DNA of 64,000 bases from Rivularia sp963920925 (GTDB lineage: Bacteria; Cyanobacteriota; Cyanobacteriia; Cyanobacteriales; Nostocaceae). Below are positions 8,180 to 17,252 of this stretch, piece after piece (positions within the stretch are counted from its first letter, which is position 1; every line of letters starts with the position of its first letter). A model generated the notes under the pieces. That model made no database searches. It was given only the letters and a program-made list of their open reading frames with translations, and had not been told where the DNA came from. The stretch is from assembly GCF_963920925.1 (NCBI RefSeq), contig NZ_CAWUDI010000046.1, positions 4,087 through 68,086 of the forward strand, read 5' to 3'. The translations under genes were made by a program, and so were the position numbers.

Positions 8180-9373
8180 TTAATCTTGTTCCCTACTCTT
8201 CAAAAAACTCTCAAAATCAAGAGTAAGATATTCCAAAACTTCTTCAACTTTATCTACAACAATATGCGCTACCCCAAAAAAAGGAGTTATTTCCGGATTA
8301 CTAGGAAGATAATTTAATAACTTATCCCCAAAGCTATTACAAAAAGATTCCTCATCAAAGCTGTATTTTTCAGGTTCATATTTCGATGGTATGCTAGCAA
8401 GAACAAAAGCATAAACTTTAGAATTACCTACATCATTTAACAAAGAATCCCAATCTGGTGCTTTATCTGTAAAAAATAAATCATAAGGATTGAAACCAAA
8501 AGCATATTCTGTAATATCTGGTAGAGCAACTTGTCCAAACCGCAGCGGATTTAATTCAATAGGGAAAAGATTACCGTTACTAAATCTAAATTCAAAATGA
8601 AACGGAAAACGACGCATATCAAGCTTTTTTCCAATATCCTCTAATACCTGCATCGTCGGCTTTATTGTTTCAGCTACCACTTTTGTAGACGTATAGTAAA
8701 CCGTGTCACTAACATCCAAACTTGAAGCAAAAGGATGTTGATAAATCCCAGTTATTACCGTTTTACCGTTTGCATCCCAAAAACCATCACAAGCAAATTC
8801 ATCCCCATTCACGAATTCTTCCACAAGAAAAGAAGAGTCGTTTAACATAGCAGGATTCATGTGTTCTTTGGCTATATCAATATCTTTAAGAACTGAATCT
8901 ACCGCTTTTACCCATTCTTTTTGTCCGTGTACGGTGCGAATACCTATAGAAGCAGTTCCTATATTGGGTTTAATTACTACCGTTTCAACTTCTTCAGGAA
9001 ATCGGAAATCTTGCAAAGTATCTCTTGTAAGTTCTACATAAAATAAGTTTGGATATAACTCTTTAACTAATTTACGGAAAATAGCTTTATTTTTAAAAGC
9101 ATTAACTTGATTTAATTTTTGCTGTGGAAGATTATTAAGAATAAAAGAAAGACTTGCTTCCCAATTTATAATTACTGCTGCATTTTTATCTTTAATATAA
9201 GTGGCTGCTTCGGCATCATTAATAATATTAATTGTTTCTGGTAGTGGAGGTGTTGGAGGTTGCAAGTAAACGGAAATATTCCAACTTTGGATTGCATTTA
9301 ATAATGAAGGAGAAAGAACTGGCCCCGAAATAAAGCAGCAATTTAAGTCTGCTGGTTTGATGTTTTGATTCAT
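8180..9373 (-). CDS. ATP-grasp domain protein
   Basis: A 397-residue protein with an ATP-grasp layout: an N-terminal Rossmann-like region, then VVIKPNIGTASIG (the ATP-binding Lys and Gly-rich loop), FLVEEFVNGDEFACDGFW (the EE-F-x-x-G-x-E metal/ATP segment), and PFHFEFRF followed by LFPIELNPLRFGQ (the catalytic E-x-N block). ATP-grasp enzymes join a carboxylate to an amine through an acyl phosphate; the substrate cannot be read from sequence. The ATG at 9373 is chosen over a TTG 21 bp upstream. It is 43 bp downstream of the NERD gene on the same strand. It may make a small peptide-like product or modify an amino acid. Confidence 0.8.
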   Translation of the reverse strand: MNQNIKPADLNCCFISGPVLSPSLLNAIQSWNISVYLQPPTPPLPETINIINDAEAATYIKDKNAAVIINWEASLSFILNNLPQQKLNQVNAFKNKAIFRKLVKELYPNLFYVELTRDTLQDFRFPEEVETVVIKPNIGTASIGIRTVHGQKEWVKAVDSVLKDIDIAKEHMNPAMLNDSSFLVEEFVNGDEFACDGFWDANGKTVITGIYQHPFASSLDVSDTVYYTSTKVVAETIKPTMQVLEDIGKKLDMRRFPFHFEFRFSNGNLFPIELNPLRFGQVALPDITEYAFGFNPYDLFFTDKAPDWDSLLNDVGNSKVYAFVLASIPSKYEPEKYSFDEESFCNSFGDKLLNYLPSNPEITPFFGVAHIVVDKVEEVLEYLTLDFESFLKSREQD

Positions 9374-9416
9374 GAATATTTTGCTCTGTACCAATTACCA
9401 ATTACCCATTCCCCAA

Positions 9417-10073
9417 TCACTTATCCAACTGCAACAAAATATCAACTAATTTACCATCGCTGACTACATAAACATCATTAATTTCATCACCAGCAATATT
9501 CACGCCACCCCTGGTAAAACAAAGAATTGCAGTTACCCACGAAGCACTTTTTAACAATCTTACTTCTTTTGCTTGTCCTTTGACTTTATGAATTAAATCG
9601 CCTTCTCTAAAATCATAAATATTTTTACCGTAACGTCTTCTTAAACGTCCGTTTTCAGCTATTTTTGTCCCACCATGAGACTTAACATCAACTACGTACC
9701 ACTTACCTTTAGGTGAGTGTAAAACTATATCTGCATCTCCCCATTTTTGAATTCTCAAATTATATTCAATGTGCCATTTTTTAAGTTCTAAAACATCTAA
9801 TAAATCGGCTACGTCAGTTTCGGCTTTTGCACCACGTTGAGCATCCAAAGCTCGTTTTTGAAAGTATCTACCACTACGACATAAATAGTATGAGCCGCCT
9901 ATACCTGCCAACAAAATCAAAATTGCTGCTGAGGAGGTAGAGAAAATAATAAATAACCACACTGTAGCGATTGAAACACCCCCAGCCAGAAAATAACGTA
10001 TCATTGCCGATCGCGTTCGTTTTCTAGCTAATTTACGGATGTATTCTCCCGGTTTTTTTGTTTTTATAGACAA
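9417..10073 (-). CDS. NERD-domain (nuclease-related) membrane protein
   Basis: A 218-residue protein. Two adjacent hydrophobic segments (VSIATVWLFIIFS, ILILLAGIGGSYYL) lie at about residues 33-65. A NERD domain follows with RGAKAETDVADLL, then the nuclease-like core DADIVLHSPKGKWYVVDVKSHGG, which carries the D...D-x-K pattern of PD-(D/E)xK folds, and Q-A-K-E-V. NERD proteins are presumed DNA-processing or signalling factors; the activity here is unknown. It starts at a TTG (10073), the only start upstream of the basic N-terminus. Pairing with the ATP-grasp gene is by position only. Confidence 0.8.
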   Translation of the reverse strand: MSIKTKKPGEYIRKLARKRTRSAMIRYFLAGGVSIATVWLFIIFSTSSAAILILLAGIGGSYYLCRSGRYFQKRALDAQRGAKAETDVADLLDVLELKKWHIEYNLRIQKWGDADIVLHSPKGKWYVVDVKSHGGTKIAENGRLRRRYGKNIYDFREGDLIHKVKGQAKEVRLLKSASWVTAILCFTRGGVNIAGDEINDVYVVSDGKLVDILLQLDK

Positions 10074-10235
10074 CTTTTTAGTTTTTAGTTTTTAGTTTAC
10101 TTAAATATATTGAAAAAAGTATATATTATAATCAAGGCTTTTCCGTACCTTTCATACTCAATTTTACCTTAAAAAGCCACTATCACTTACTATTCTTTCT
10201 GTTACCCGTTCCCTATTCCCTATAATCAAAATATC

Positions 10236-10814
10236 TCATCCCCAAATTTTCTGCATATTCAGCACAAATCCAGGTAACACATCCTCTCCAGAAATAGTTT
10301 GCGGTAATTTCAATATTTCAACTTCTTTTCCCTGACGATAAATTTCAACTTCCTGTTTCTTACGATTTATCAACCAACCCAAACGACAACCATTTTCCAG
10401 ATATTCCTGCATCTTATTTTGCAGCTTTTTCAAATTATCGGAAGGTGACATGATTTCAATTACAAAATCCGGACAAAGAGGAATAAATCTTTCTTTTTGT
10501 TCTTTTGTTAAACCATCCCAACGAGACTTTTCTACCCAAGAAACATCTGGAGAACGTTCTGCACCAGATGGTAATGTAAATCCAGTTGAAGAATCAAAAA
10601 CTTCACCAAGTTGCTTTTGCTCGTTCCAAAACCATATTTGAGCGTTAATACTAGAATTACTTCTTCCCGTTTCTCCTCCCGTTGGTGGCATAACAATTAA
10701 TTCCCCTTGAGCATTACGTTCTAATTTTAATTCCGGATTTGTTTCACACAGTTGATAAAACTGTTCTGAAGTAAGTTTGATTATAGAATTTAAGTTTAAT
10801 GTAAGTGAAGTCAT
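10236..10814 (-). CDS. Uma2 family endonuclease-like protein
   Basis: A 192-residue Uma2 protein (DUF820). Visible blocks are KLERNAQGELIVMPPTGGETGRSN, SGAERSPDVSWV, CPDFVIEIMSPSD and GCRLGWLINRK. The core is a restriction-endonuclease-like fold with Asp and Glu of S-P-D-x-S-W and D-F-V-I-E-I. Uma2 genes are strongly expanded in cyanobacteria and their function is unproven. The ATG at 10814 (MTSLTLNLNSI) is chosen; an in-frame start 66 bp upstream would add a lysine-rich stretch not typical of the family. It is a paralogue of the genes at 47203 and 47883. Confidence 0.85.
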   Translation of the reverse strand: MTSLTLNLNSIIKLTSEQFYQLCETNPELKLERNAQGELIVMPPTGGETGRSNSSINAQIWFWNEQKQLGEVFDSSTGFTLPSGAERSPDVSWVEKSRWDGLTKEQKERFIPLCPDFVIEIMSPSDNLKKLQNKMQEYLENGCRLGWLINRKKQEVEIYRQGKEVEILKLPQTISGEDVLPGFVLNMQKIWG

Positions 10815-10949
10815 TCGATTTTGGATTTTAGATTTTAACAACTCTTTTAGATTTTGGATTTCCTGCTGTTCCCCATTCACCGTTCCCTATTCCCTATTCA
10901 CTACTACCAATTACCAATTACCCATTCCCAATCCCCAATCCCCAATTCC

Positions 10950-11429
10950 CTAATTACTAGCATAATCTAAAACTCGTTCCCAACCCCAGCGCCAAGCGGT
11001 TTCTACCAACATTTCTTTACCATTAGTAAAAACAATGTATTCTTTTCCTGCGTCATAAATAATATCGGCAACAAGTTGATTGCGCTTGTCATATCCCCAG
11101 ATATTTTCAGCACCTTCCCACCATCTTTGCCCTTGAGACTTGAGTATTGGTAAACTTAGATATTCATCTTCCCATTCTTTCGGCTGCCATTTTTCATTAA
11201 GTGCCTTGACAAGAATCATACTGGGATGGATTTCATGTTTGTATTCGTGCAACCATAATATATAGCTAATTGCTGCTCTTAAAGCATCTTCAAGTCCATC
11301 AAAACAACCCATACAAGCTTCTCGTACATCAATACGCGAGAAATTTACACCAGCACTAACTAAAGCTTTTTCGTACTTTTTAAATACTTCGTACTCTACC
11401 GAATCTTTATCGTATAACCACACGCTCAA
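10950..11429 (-). CDS. Conserved-looking hypothetical protein, 159 aa
   Basis: I do not recognise this protein. It is soluble and acidic, begins MSVWLYDKDSVEYEVFKKYEKAL, has a Cys pair in REACMGCFDG, and is tryptophan-rich in its second half (RWWEGAENIWGYD, ETAWRWGWERVLDYA). The coding frame is long for this AT-rich DNA, with a natural codon pattern and a clean ATG, so I take it as real. It lies on the same strand as the Uma2 gene, 135 bp upstream of it. No membrane segment or signal peptide is seen. Confidence 0.6.
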   Translation of the reverse strand: MSVWLYDKDSVEYEVFKKYEKALVSAGVNFSRIDVREACMGCFDGLEDALRAAISYILWLHEYKHEIHPSMILVKALNEKWQPKEWEDEYLSLPILKSQGQRWWEGAENIWGYDKRNQLVADIIYDAGKEYIVFTNGKEMLVETAWRWGWERVLDYASN

Positions 11430-11666
11430 TTACCCTCACAAAAAATAAATTGTATAAATAATATGCCAATTTAATATCGCAGTTTTTCGTTTTACATAAA
11501 TCAAGTATGGATTGAAGACAAAATTTATTGACATTAAGAAGAATACATTTTTATTGATATTTTTACTCTTAACTCTTAACTTTTTATTCCCTATGCCCAT
11601 TAAAAGGTAAAATCAATTTTTAGATAAAGATAAAAGATAATAAACTGCAAACGGGAGATAACAAGG

Positions 11667-12389
11667 GTGCTGACACTCGGTGTAAATATTGACCACATCG
11701 CCACTATTCGACAAGCGCGGCGCACGGTGGAACCAGATCCCGTGGCGGCTGCGGTACTAGCTGAGTTGGGTGGCGCTGATGGTATTACCGTACATTTACG
11801 GGAAGATAGAAGACACATTCAAGACAGAGATGTGCGGATACTGCGGGAAACTGTCAGGACTCATCTGAATTTGGAAATGGCGGCTACCGATGAAATGTTG
11901 GCGATCGCTCTCGATATCAAACCCGATTATGTAACTTTAGTACCGGAAAAGCGGGAAGAAGTTACCACGGAAGGCGGTTTGGATATTGCCGGACAAGTTG
12001 ATAGAATCGGAAATATTGTAGATAAGTTGCAAAGTGTTGGTATTCCGGTAAGTTTATTTATCGATGCTGAAGACTCACAAATTGAGGCATCTGTCAAGGT
12101 AAAAGCCAAATTTATTGAGTTACATACGGGAAGGTATGCAGAAGCAAAAAATCAAGTAACTCAAGATATGGAGTTGAATTTATTAACATATGCTTGCAAT
12201 CAAGCGAGAAATGCCGGATTGCGCGTCAATGCCGGACATGGACTTACCTACACCAACGTTTATCCAGTAGCTTGCATTGAAGGTATGGAAGAACTTAATA
12301 TTGGTCATACCATCGTTAGTAGAGCTTCTTTGATAGGTATGGAAAGAGCAGTGCGAGAAATCAAGCAAATTATGCATGGCAAACAGTGA
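11667..12389 (+). CDS. pdxJ: Pyridoxine 5'-phosphate synthase
   Basis: A 240-residue protein spanning the whole PdxJ family. It condenses 3-amino-2-oxopropyl phosphate with deoxyxylulose 5-phosphate to give pyridoxine 5'-phosphate (vitamin B6 pathway), in the cytoplasm. Recognised blocks are LGVNIDHIATIRQARR, GADGITVHLREDRRHI, NLEMAATDEM, VTLVPEKREEVTTEGG and RVNAGHGLTY. The His of VNIDH and the Glu of the VPEKREE block are the active-site positions of the TIM barrel. The start is GTG at 11667, with a purine-rich stretch (GGGAG) upstream. The length equals that of known PdxJ proteins. Confidence 0.97.
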   Translation: MLTLGVNIDHIATIRQARRTVEPDPVAAAVLAELGGADGITVHLREDRRHIQDRDVRILRETVRTHLNLEMAATDEMLAIALDIKPDYVTLVPEKREEVTTEGGLDIAGQVDRIGNIVDKLQSVGIPVSLFIDAEDSQIEASVKVKAKFIELHTGRYAEAKNQVTQDMELNLLTYACNQARNAGLRVNAGHGLTYTNVYPVACIEGMEELNIGHTIVSRASLIGMERAVREIKQIMHGKQ

Positions 12390-12472
12390 ACAGTTAACGG
12401 TTAACAGTAAACAGTAAAAATTTGTCGTTAATTGATAATTGATAATTGTTAACAGCCCGGTAGAAGTACGAT

Positions 12473-13252
12473 ATGAGCGCAACACAATCTCAGGATTTGC
12501 CATTGTGGGTGCAAGAGAGAGAGAAGATAATTGCTAGTGGCATTGATAACGAATGGCGTGGTGGGAATCCTCCCGATTATTCCGAATCAAATCAAGGTTT
12601 GGCTGCCGAGAGTCTAATTCATCATCCTGTGGGTTCCCTCGAAGCTATTGTAGAAAACTTGGTGCGAGCTTTTGAATTGGAGGCTTCATTTAAAACCAAT
12701 CCCAAACAGTGGTTATCGGTTGTAAATGAAAAGTTTCGCATGAGTAGCAATGGTGGTGAAGAGTTTAGGGCTGAAGATGTTTCGGCAGCAGGAACTTATA
12801 ATTTATTTATTACCGACTCCGAACAATACAAAGCCTCGGAGGAAAACTTTGAATCATCGGGAAGACTTTTTCGCAGCGCATTTCCCAAAGGATTTTTATG
12901 GGAAGTTTTAGAAGTTTACAGTTCTCCACCAAACGTTACATTTAAATGGCGACATTGGGGAACTTTTAATGGTAAATACAAAGACTATTCTCCTACAGGG
13001 GAAGTTGTGGAGATAATAGGGATGAGCATAGCCCGCGTTACCGATGACTTGAAAATCATCAATGTGGAACATTACTTTGACAACAGCCAGTTTTTTGCCA
13101 AGCTGACGAGTGGTGGAAAGCATCAAAGTGGTAAGTCAATTTGGGCAACAATCAAAAGATTTTTCTTGCTTCGTGAAACACGGCATTCGCAGCAGCTAGC
13201 AACTAGCTGTCCATTTAAAAAATTAGCCGCTCCTTTCAATTCTTCAAATTAA
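12473..13252 (+). CDS. SnoaL/NTF2-like protein
   Basis: A 259-residue protein. After about 60 residues of N-terminal extension (LPLWVQEREKIIASG), it shows an NTF2-like cone fold: LVRAFELEASFKTNPKQWLSVVNEKFRM, FLWEVLEVYSSPPNVTFKWRHWGTFNGKYKDY, then GEVVEIIGMSIARVTDDLKIINVEHYFDN. The last block is the signature strand pair of SnoaL-like polyketide-cyclase-type proteins. No specific substrate can be named. It follows pdxJ by 83 bp on the same strand and could share its transcript. Confidence 0.65.
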   Translation: MSATQSQDLPLWVQEREKIIASGIDNEWRGGNPPDYSESNQGLAAESLIHHPVGSLEAIVENLVRAFELEASFKTNPKQWLSVVNEKFRMSSNGGEEFRAEDVSAAGTYNLFITDSEQYKASEENFESSGRLFRSAFPKGFLWEVLEVYSSPPNVTFKWRHWGTFNGKYKDYSPTGEVVEIIGMSIARVTDDLKIINVEHYFDNSQFFAKLTSGGKHQSGKSIWATIKRFFLLRETRHSQQLATSCPFKKLAAPFNSSN

Positions 13253-13340
13253 ATTGTACTTGGACGCAGTATTATATGCTGTGTCCCAATTGTTTGTTCA
13301 ATTTTGTTCAATTAGCTATTCAATCAATAAGAGTGTGACA

Positions 13341-13670
13341 ATGCAAACATACTATTACGTACTAGCTTCTCAACGCTTTTTACTAGAAGAAGAACCTTTA
13401 GAGGAGGTTTTGAAGGAGCGTACCCGTTATTATCACGAACAAGAAAAAGAAATTGATTTTTGGTTGGTTAAACAGCCAGCTTTTCTCGAAACTGCGGCTA
13501 TGTCAGAAATTAAAGCCAAATGTCCTCAACCGTCGGCGGCAGTTGTTTCTACCAATCCTCAATTTATCACTTGGTTGAAACTGCGATTGGAATATGTGGT
13601 AACTGGTGAATTTCAAGCTCCCAGTTCAGAAATTCCCGATGCTTTAGCGAGTCTTGCTTCAGTTTCTTAG
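13341..13670 (+). CDS. ycf54: Ycf54 family protein (Mg-protoporphyrin monomethyl ester cyclase subunit)
   Basis: A 109-residue protein matching the cyanobacterial/plastid DUF2488 family: TYYYVLASQRFLLEEEPLEEVLKER, KEIDFWLVKQPAFLE, KCPQPSAAVVSTN and WLKLRLEYV. Ycf54 is needed for the oxidative cyclase (AcsF/CycI) that builds the fifth ring of chlorophyll. The ATG at 13341 is chosen because family members start with this M-x-T-Y-Y-Y sequence; the frame is open upstream to 13254 but that extension is AT-rich and unconserved. Confidence 0.93.
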   Translation: MQTYYYVLASQRFLLEEEPLEEVLKERTRYYHEQEKEIDFWLVKQPAFLETAAMSEIKAKCPQPSAAVVSTNPQFITWLKLRLEYVVTGEFQAPSSEIPDALASLASVS

Positions 13671-13880
13671 TAGGGAAACGGGGAATGGGGAACAGGGAAC
13701 GGGGAACGGGGAAAAAATATTTTTTTATGCAATCAATCGCGAGGGAACTTAATACCTTTAACCTTTAATTATAGGGAACGGGGAATAGGGAATAGGGAAT
13801 GGAGAAAAATATTTTTTTATGCAATCGATCGCGAGGCAATTTAATAACTTTAACCTTAAACCTTAAACCTTAAACCTTCA
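13671..13880. repeat. Imperfect tandem duplication plus heptad repeats
   Basis: Two units of about 100 bp follow each other. Each starts with GGGAA(C/T)GGGGAA-type runs, continues with AAAATATTTTTTTATGCAAT and CGATCGCGAGG-like wording, and ends with TTTAACCTT. The second unit ends in CCTTAAA repeated four times (about 13850-13878). These are typical of cyanobacterial short tandemly repeated sequences. It fills the gap between ycf54 and the SPOR-like gene. Confidence 0.85.
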
Positions 13881-13927
13881 ATCTTTGATAAAGTCTTTTA
13901 AATATGGTGTGTATTAGGGGAATAAAT

Positions 13928-14599
13928 ATGAATCCAAATAAGGTAAGTATCTTGCGTAAATTTAAAATACCAACCGCTTTAATATTATCAACAGCGGGTT
14001 TGCTGTGCGGTATAAATTCTGCATTTGCTCAGAGCAATCCTCCGACCTGTGAAGCTCCTCGAACTGGTGAATATATTTTATTAGTAGTCAGTCCGACAGA
14101 AGATAATCAAACTCAATTAAAGCGAGTATTACCAACAAAAATTAGCACAAATACCTGTAAATATCTCGACGATACAGTTACCCGTATCGGTGGATTTAAG
14201 AAAATTGACGATGCCAATCGCTGGGCAAGATATATCAAAGATTCTGCTGGGTTGTCTGCAATAATTACTACTAAGCCTACGGATACGCCCACACCATCTC
14301 AAGCCGGAACCCAAGCAACTACTGTCAGCTACAAACCCCGACGCTTGGGGAATGGTTATGCAGTACTAGTAGATTATTACAATCGTCCGCAACTAGCATC
14401 TGACGTTCGTAAAGCAGTTAAAGGAGACGTAGGTTTCGTTGCTTACGGAAGACGACCTTACTTATTAGCAAGTTACACCAGCAATCAAAAAGAAGCCTAT
14501 CAAACCTTAGAAGAACTATCAAAACGCGGCTTCTTCGCCATCATAGTTGATAGTCAAAAGGTAATGTTATTGCGTTCTGTCGTCGATTTGCCAAATTAA
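13928..14599 (+). CDS. Secreted SPOR-like protein
   Basis: A 223-residue protein with a clear signal peptide (basic MNPNKVSILRKFK, hydrophobic IPTALILSTAGLLCGINS, cleavage after AFAQ). The mature part contains two roughly similar alpha/beta segments: GEYILLVVSP...IGGFKKIDDANRWARYIKD and NGYAVLVDYYNRP...LASYTSNQKEAYQTLEELSKRGFFAIIVDS. These resemble the strand-helix-strand of SPOR (septal peptidoglycan-binding) repeats, separated by a Thr/Pro-rich linker. A periplasmic role is likely. The ATG at 13928 is chosen over one 24 bp upstream because it starts the signal peptide cleanly. Confidence 0.7.
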   Translation: MNPNKVSILRKFKIPTALILSTAGLLCGINSAFAQSNPPTCEAPRTGEYILLVVSPTEDNQTQLKRVLPTKISTNTCKYLDDTVTRIGGFKKIDDANRWARYIKDSAGLSAIITTKPTDTPTPSQAGTQATTVSYKPRRLGNGYAVLVDYYNRPQLASDVRKAVKGDVGFVAYGRRPYLLASYTSNQKEAYQTLEELSKRGFFAIIVDSQKVMLLRSVVDLPN

Positions 14600-14690
14600 T
14601 TATCAGTTATTAGTTGTTAGTTATTAGTTTTAACTCCTAACTTTTAACTTCTAACTCCTAACTCCTAACTAAATTGATATTGTTCATTGA

Positions 14691-15146
14691 TTAGTACGCT
14701 GCTTGCGCCAACCAGGAAATAGTCACACCCAAAGCCGAACCGGCTATGACTTGAAAGGGTGTATGTCCGAGTAGTTCTTTAAGACGCTCGGCAGCTATTT
14801 CTGGATGATCGTGAAACATTTCGTCAATTACCTGGTTGAGGATGCGTGCTTGTTTTCCGGCAGCTTGTCGGACACCAGCAGCATCGTACATGACTATAAC
14901 GGCGAAAATCGCAGCTAAAGCAAAATCGGGGGAAGCCCAGCCGATAGTTTGTCCGACACCAGCAGCCAAAGCGGTAACAAGGGCTGAATGAGCGCTGGGC
15001 ATACCTCCTGTTGTGACTAAAACACTCGCACTCACTTTACGGTTCTTGATGAACTCTACTAAGAGCTTTAATGCCTGGGCGGCGAAACAAGCTATTAAGG
15101 CAACCAACAGTACGTGATTGTCAAAGATATTGCCTATGTCTTGCAT
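14691..15146 (-). CDS. Divergent PAP2 family membrane protein
   Basis: A 151-residue protein with four hydrophobic segments. It contains the motifs GGMPSAHSALVTALA (the phosphatase P-S-x-H-S motif) and VMYDAAGVRQAAGKQA, LLGHTPFQVIAG (the H-T-P-x-x-V motif). These identify the divergent PAP2/DUF212 family. Members are thought to be lipid or isoprenoid phosphatases. It sits about 110 bp after crtE on the same strand, so a link to prenyl-diphosphate metabolism is plausible but inferred. Confidence 0.88.
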   Translation of the reverse strand: MQDIGNIFDNHVLLVALIACFAAQALKLLVEFIKNRKVSASVLVTTGGMPSAHSALVTALAAGVGQTIGWASPDFALAAIFAVIVMYDAAGVRQAAGKQARILNQVIDEMFHDHPEIAAERLKELLGHTPFQVIAGSALGVTISWLAQAAY

Positions 15147-15253
15147 GGTATTACGGTTAAATTAGGGTAATATTAGCAGCGGTTGTGCGCGTGAGCAAGT
15201 GTGGGACATTACTAATTAAAATCCCCGGAAGGCGAATCTTGCGAAAGATTGAA

Positions 15254-16189
15254 TTAGTTATTACGACTAGTAATGAAATAAGCCAGAGCAATTAAAGGTT
15301 TAGCTTGCTCCCCAAAAGGTTCTAATTGGGCACAAGCGGCTTCAACAAGTAACTGTGCTTGTTTCTTCGATTCTTCCAAACCCCAAAGACTGGGATAGGT
15401 AACTTTTTGTGCTTCTAGGTCTTTTCCAGCAGTTTTACCTAATTGTTCTTGGGTTGCGGTGATATCCAGAATATCATCAACTATCTGAAATGCAAGTCCA
15501 ATATTTTGAGAGTATTTAGATAATCTTTGTAAGTCTTCTAACGATGTTCCCGATAAGATACCGCCACAAACTACACTAGCTTCTAAAAGAGCGGCTGTTT
15601 TATGATTGTGAATAAAATTCAAAGTTTCTAAGGAAACATCGGTTTTTCCTTCCATTTCTAAATCTACAACTTGTCCGCCAACTAAACCAGCAGCACCTAC
15701 CGCACGTCCCAAACGGGAAATAACCTGTAAAACTTGGCTTGCTGGCACTTCTTTAGTGTTAGCTACCACATATTCAAAAGCGTAAGCGAGTAACCCATCG
15801 CCAGCTAAAATTGCTACATCATCGCCATATACTTTATGATTGGTTAACTTTCCCCGACGGTAATCATCATTATCCATCGCCGGGAGGTCATCGTGAATCA
15901 AAGACATGGTATGAATCATTTCCAAAGCGCAAGCCGTCGGCATGGCAATTTCGATATTGCCACCAGTCATTTCACAAGTAGCCAGACATAAAATCGGACG
16001 CAAGCGCTTACCTCCAGCTAAAAGAGAATAGCGCATTGACTCATAAATTTTCTCCGGATAAACAACCGGAATCGATTTATTCAAAGCAGCTTCCACAAGC
16101 TGTTGTCTTTCCTTGAGATAAACCGATAAATCAAACTTTAATTGTTTAGATTCCGTTCCATTTTTTGTCAGATTATCTGCTGCAAGCAT
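15254..16189 (-). CDS. crtE: Geranylgeranyl diphosphate synthase
   Basis: A 311-residue trans-prenyltransferase. It shows GGKRLRPILCLATCEM, the first Asp-rich motif DDLPAMDNDD with the RRG that follows, GLVGGQVVDLEMEG, and the second Asp-rich motif DDILDITATQEQLGKTAGKD. It condenses isopentenyl diphosphate with allylic diphosphates to give C20 for carotenoids, chlorophyll phytyl chains and quinones. The length matches cyanobacterial CrtE. It shares direction and position with folD and the PAP2-like gene, an order I recall from other cyanobacteria. The ATG at 16189 is the only good start. Confidence 0.95.
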   Translation of the reverse strand: MLAADNLTKNGTESKQLKFDLSVYLKERQQLVEAALNKSIPVVYPEKIYESMRYSLLAGGKRLRPILCLATCEMTGGNIEIAMPTACALEMIHTMSLIHDDLPAMDNDDYRRGKLTNHKVYGDDVAILAGDGLLAYAFEYVVANTKEVPASQVLQVISRLGRAVGAAGLVGGQVVDLEMEGKTDVSLETLNFIHNHKTAALLEASVVCGGILSGTSLEDLQRLSKYSQNIGLAFQIVDDILDITATQEQLGKTAGKDLEAQKVTYPSLWGLEESKKQAQLLVEAACAQLEPFGEQAKPLIALAYFITSRNN

Positions 16190-16204
16190 TGTAAATTTCC
16201 TTGA

Positions 16205-16275
16205 TTTCCTGGTAATTGGTAATTGGTAATTGGTAATTGTTCACTGTTCACTGTTAACTGTTAACTGATAACTGC
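16205..16275. repeat. Short tandem heptad repeats between crtE and folD
   Basis: Tandem GGTAATT units (about 16211-16237) run into TCACTGT and TAACTGT units (about 16240-16270). The second group encodes the last residues and stop of folD, so the C-terminus of FolD here (SSYQLTVNSEQ) is repeat-derived. Confidence 0.85.
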
Positions 16276-17125
16276 TAACAGTATTTTCTAACAACATGGC
16301 AACAGTCATAGGTCCTATACCACCGGGAACTGGGGTAAGATAGTCTGCAACGGTTGCAACTTCATCAAACCTGACATCACCAATTAAGCGACTTTTACCG
16401 TTTTCGTCGGTAATACGGTTTATCCCCACATCTACCACAACTGCGCCTTTTTTCACCATTTCGGCGGTAATTAATTCTGGAATTCCCACCGCGCTAACTA
16501 AAATATCGGCATTTTTTGTAATATCTTGTAAATTTTGGGTGCGCGAATGAGCCATTGTTACCGTGGCATTTGCTTCTAATAGCATGATCGACATTGGTTT
16601 CCCTACCAAAATCGAACGTCCTAAAACTACGGCTTGTTTTCCCGATAAAGGTATAGAATATTCCTCTAACAACCGCATCACCCCCGCAGGAGTGCAGCTG
16701 CGTAATCCCGGCTCACCCCTTAACAATCTTCCCAAATTCAGGGGATGCAGTCCATCAACATCTTTATCGGGAGCAATTTGGTGTAGTAAAGCCACACTAT
16801 CTAAATGGGAGGGTAGGGGTAGCTGTACCAAAATCCCATCAACTCGTTCGTCAGAATTTAACTTATGAATAACTTCTTGAAGTTCGTTAAAACTGGTTTC
16901 TGTGGGGAAATGTCGGTTAAACGAAGCAATACCCACTTTGCTGCAAGCTCGTTCCTTGTTGCGGACATAAGCAGCACTTGCAGGGTTGTCACCCACCATC
17001 AACACCGCCAAACCGGGGGGACGACCAATTTTAATTTGTAATTGGGCTATCTTAGTTGAAAGTTGTTCGTGAATCTTGAACCCTAAAGCTTTACCATCAA
17101 GTCGTTTTGCTGTTTTTGTTTCCAT
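16241..17125 (-). CDS. folD: Bifunctional methylenetetrahydrofolate dehydrogenase / methenyl-THF cyclohydrolase
   Basis: A 294-residue FolD. It shows PPGLAVLMVGDNPASAAYVRNKERAC (the Tyr and Lys of the catalytic Y-x-x-x-K), GILVQLPLPSHLD, KDVDGLHPLN, VVLGRSILVGKP (dinucleotide-binding) and TPVPGGIGPMTVAMLLENT. The enzyme interconverts 5,10-methylene-, methenyl- and 10-formyl-tetrahydrofolate in one-carbon metabolism. The ATG at 17125 (METKTAKRLDGKAL) is chosen: the frame stays open upstream to 17485, but that part overlaps the promoter and start of the opposite lipoprotein gene and is not FolD-like. The last ten or so residues come from a heptad repeat. Confidence 0.95.
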   Translation of the reverse strand: METKTAKRLDGKALGFKIHEQLSTKIAQLQIKIGRPPGLAVLMVGDNPASAAYVRNKERACSKVGIASFNRHFPTETSFNELQEVIHKLNSDERVDGILVQLPLPSHLDSVALLHQIAPDKDVDGLHPLNLGRLLRGEPGLRSCTPAGVMRLLEEYSIPLSGKQAVVLGRSILVGKPMSIMLLEANATVTMAHSRTQNLQDITKNADILVSAVGIPELITAEMVKKGAVVVDVGINRITDENGKSRLIGDVRFDEVATVADYLTPVPGGIGPMTVAMLLENTVSSYQLTVNSEQ

Positions 17126-17252
17126 GAGCAATTTTAAGGAGCGTAAATACGCCCTTGTCTTCACCATATTATTTATCTTCTCAGATAGGAAGGCTGTACG
17201 CTCAATCTTATTTTTATCTGTTAAAAACTTAGTATTATCGGGAACTATATAT

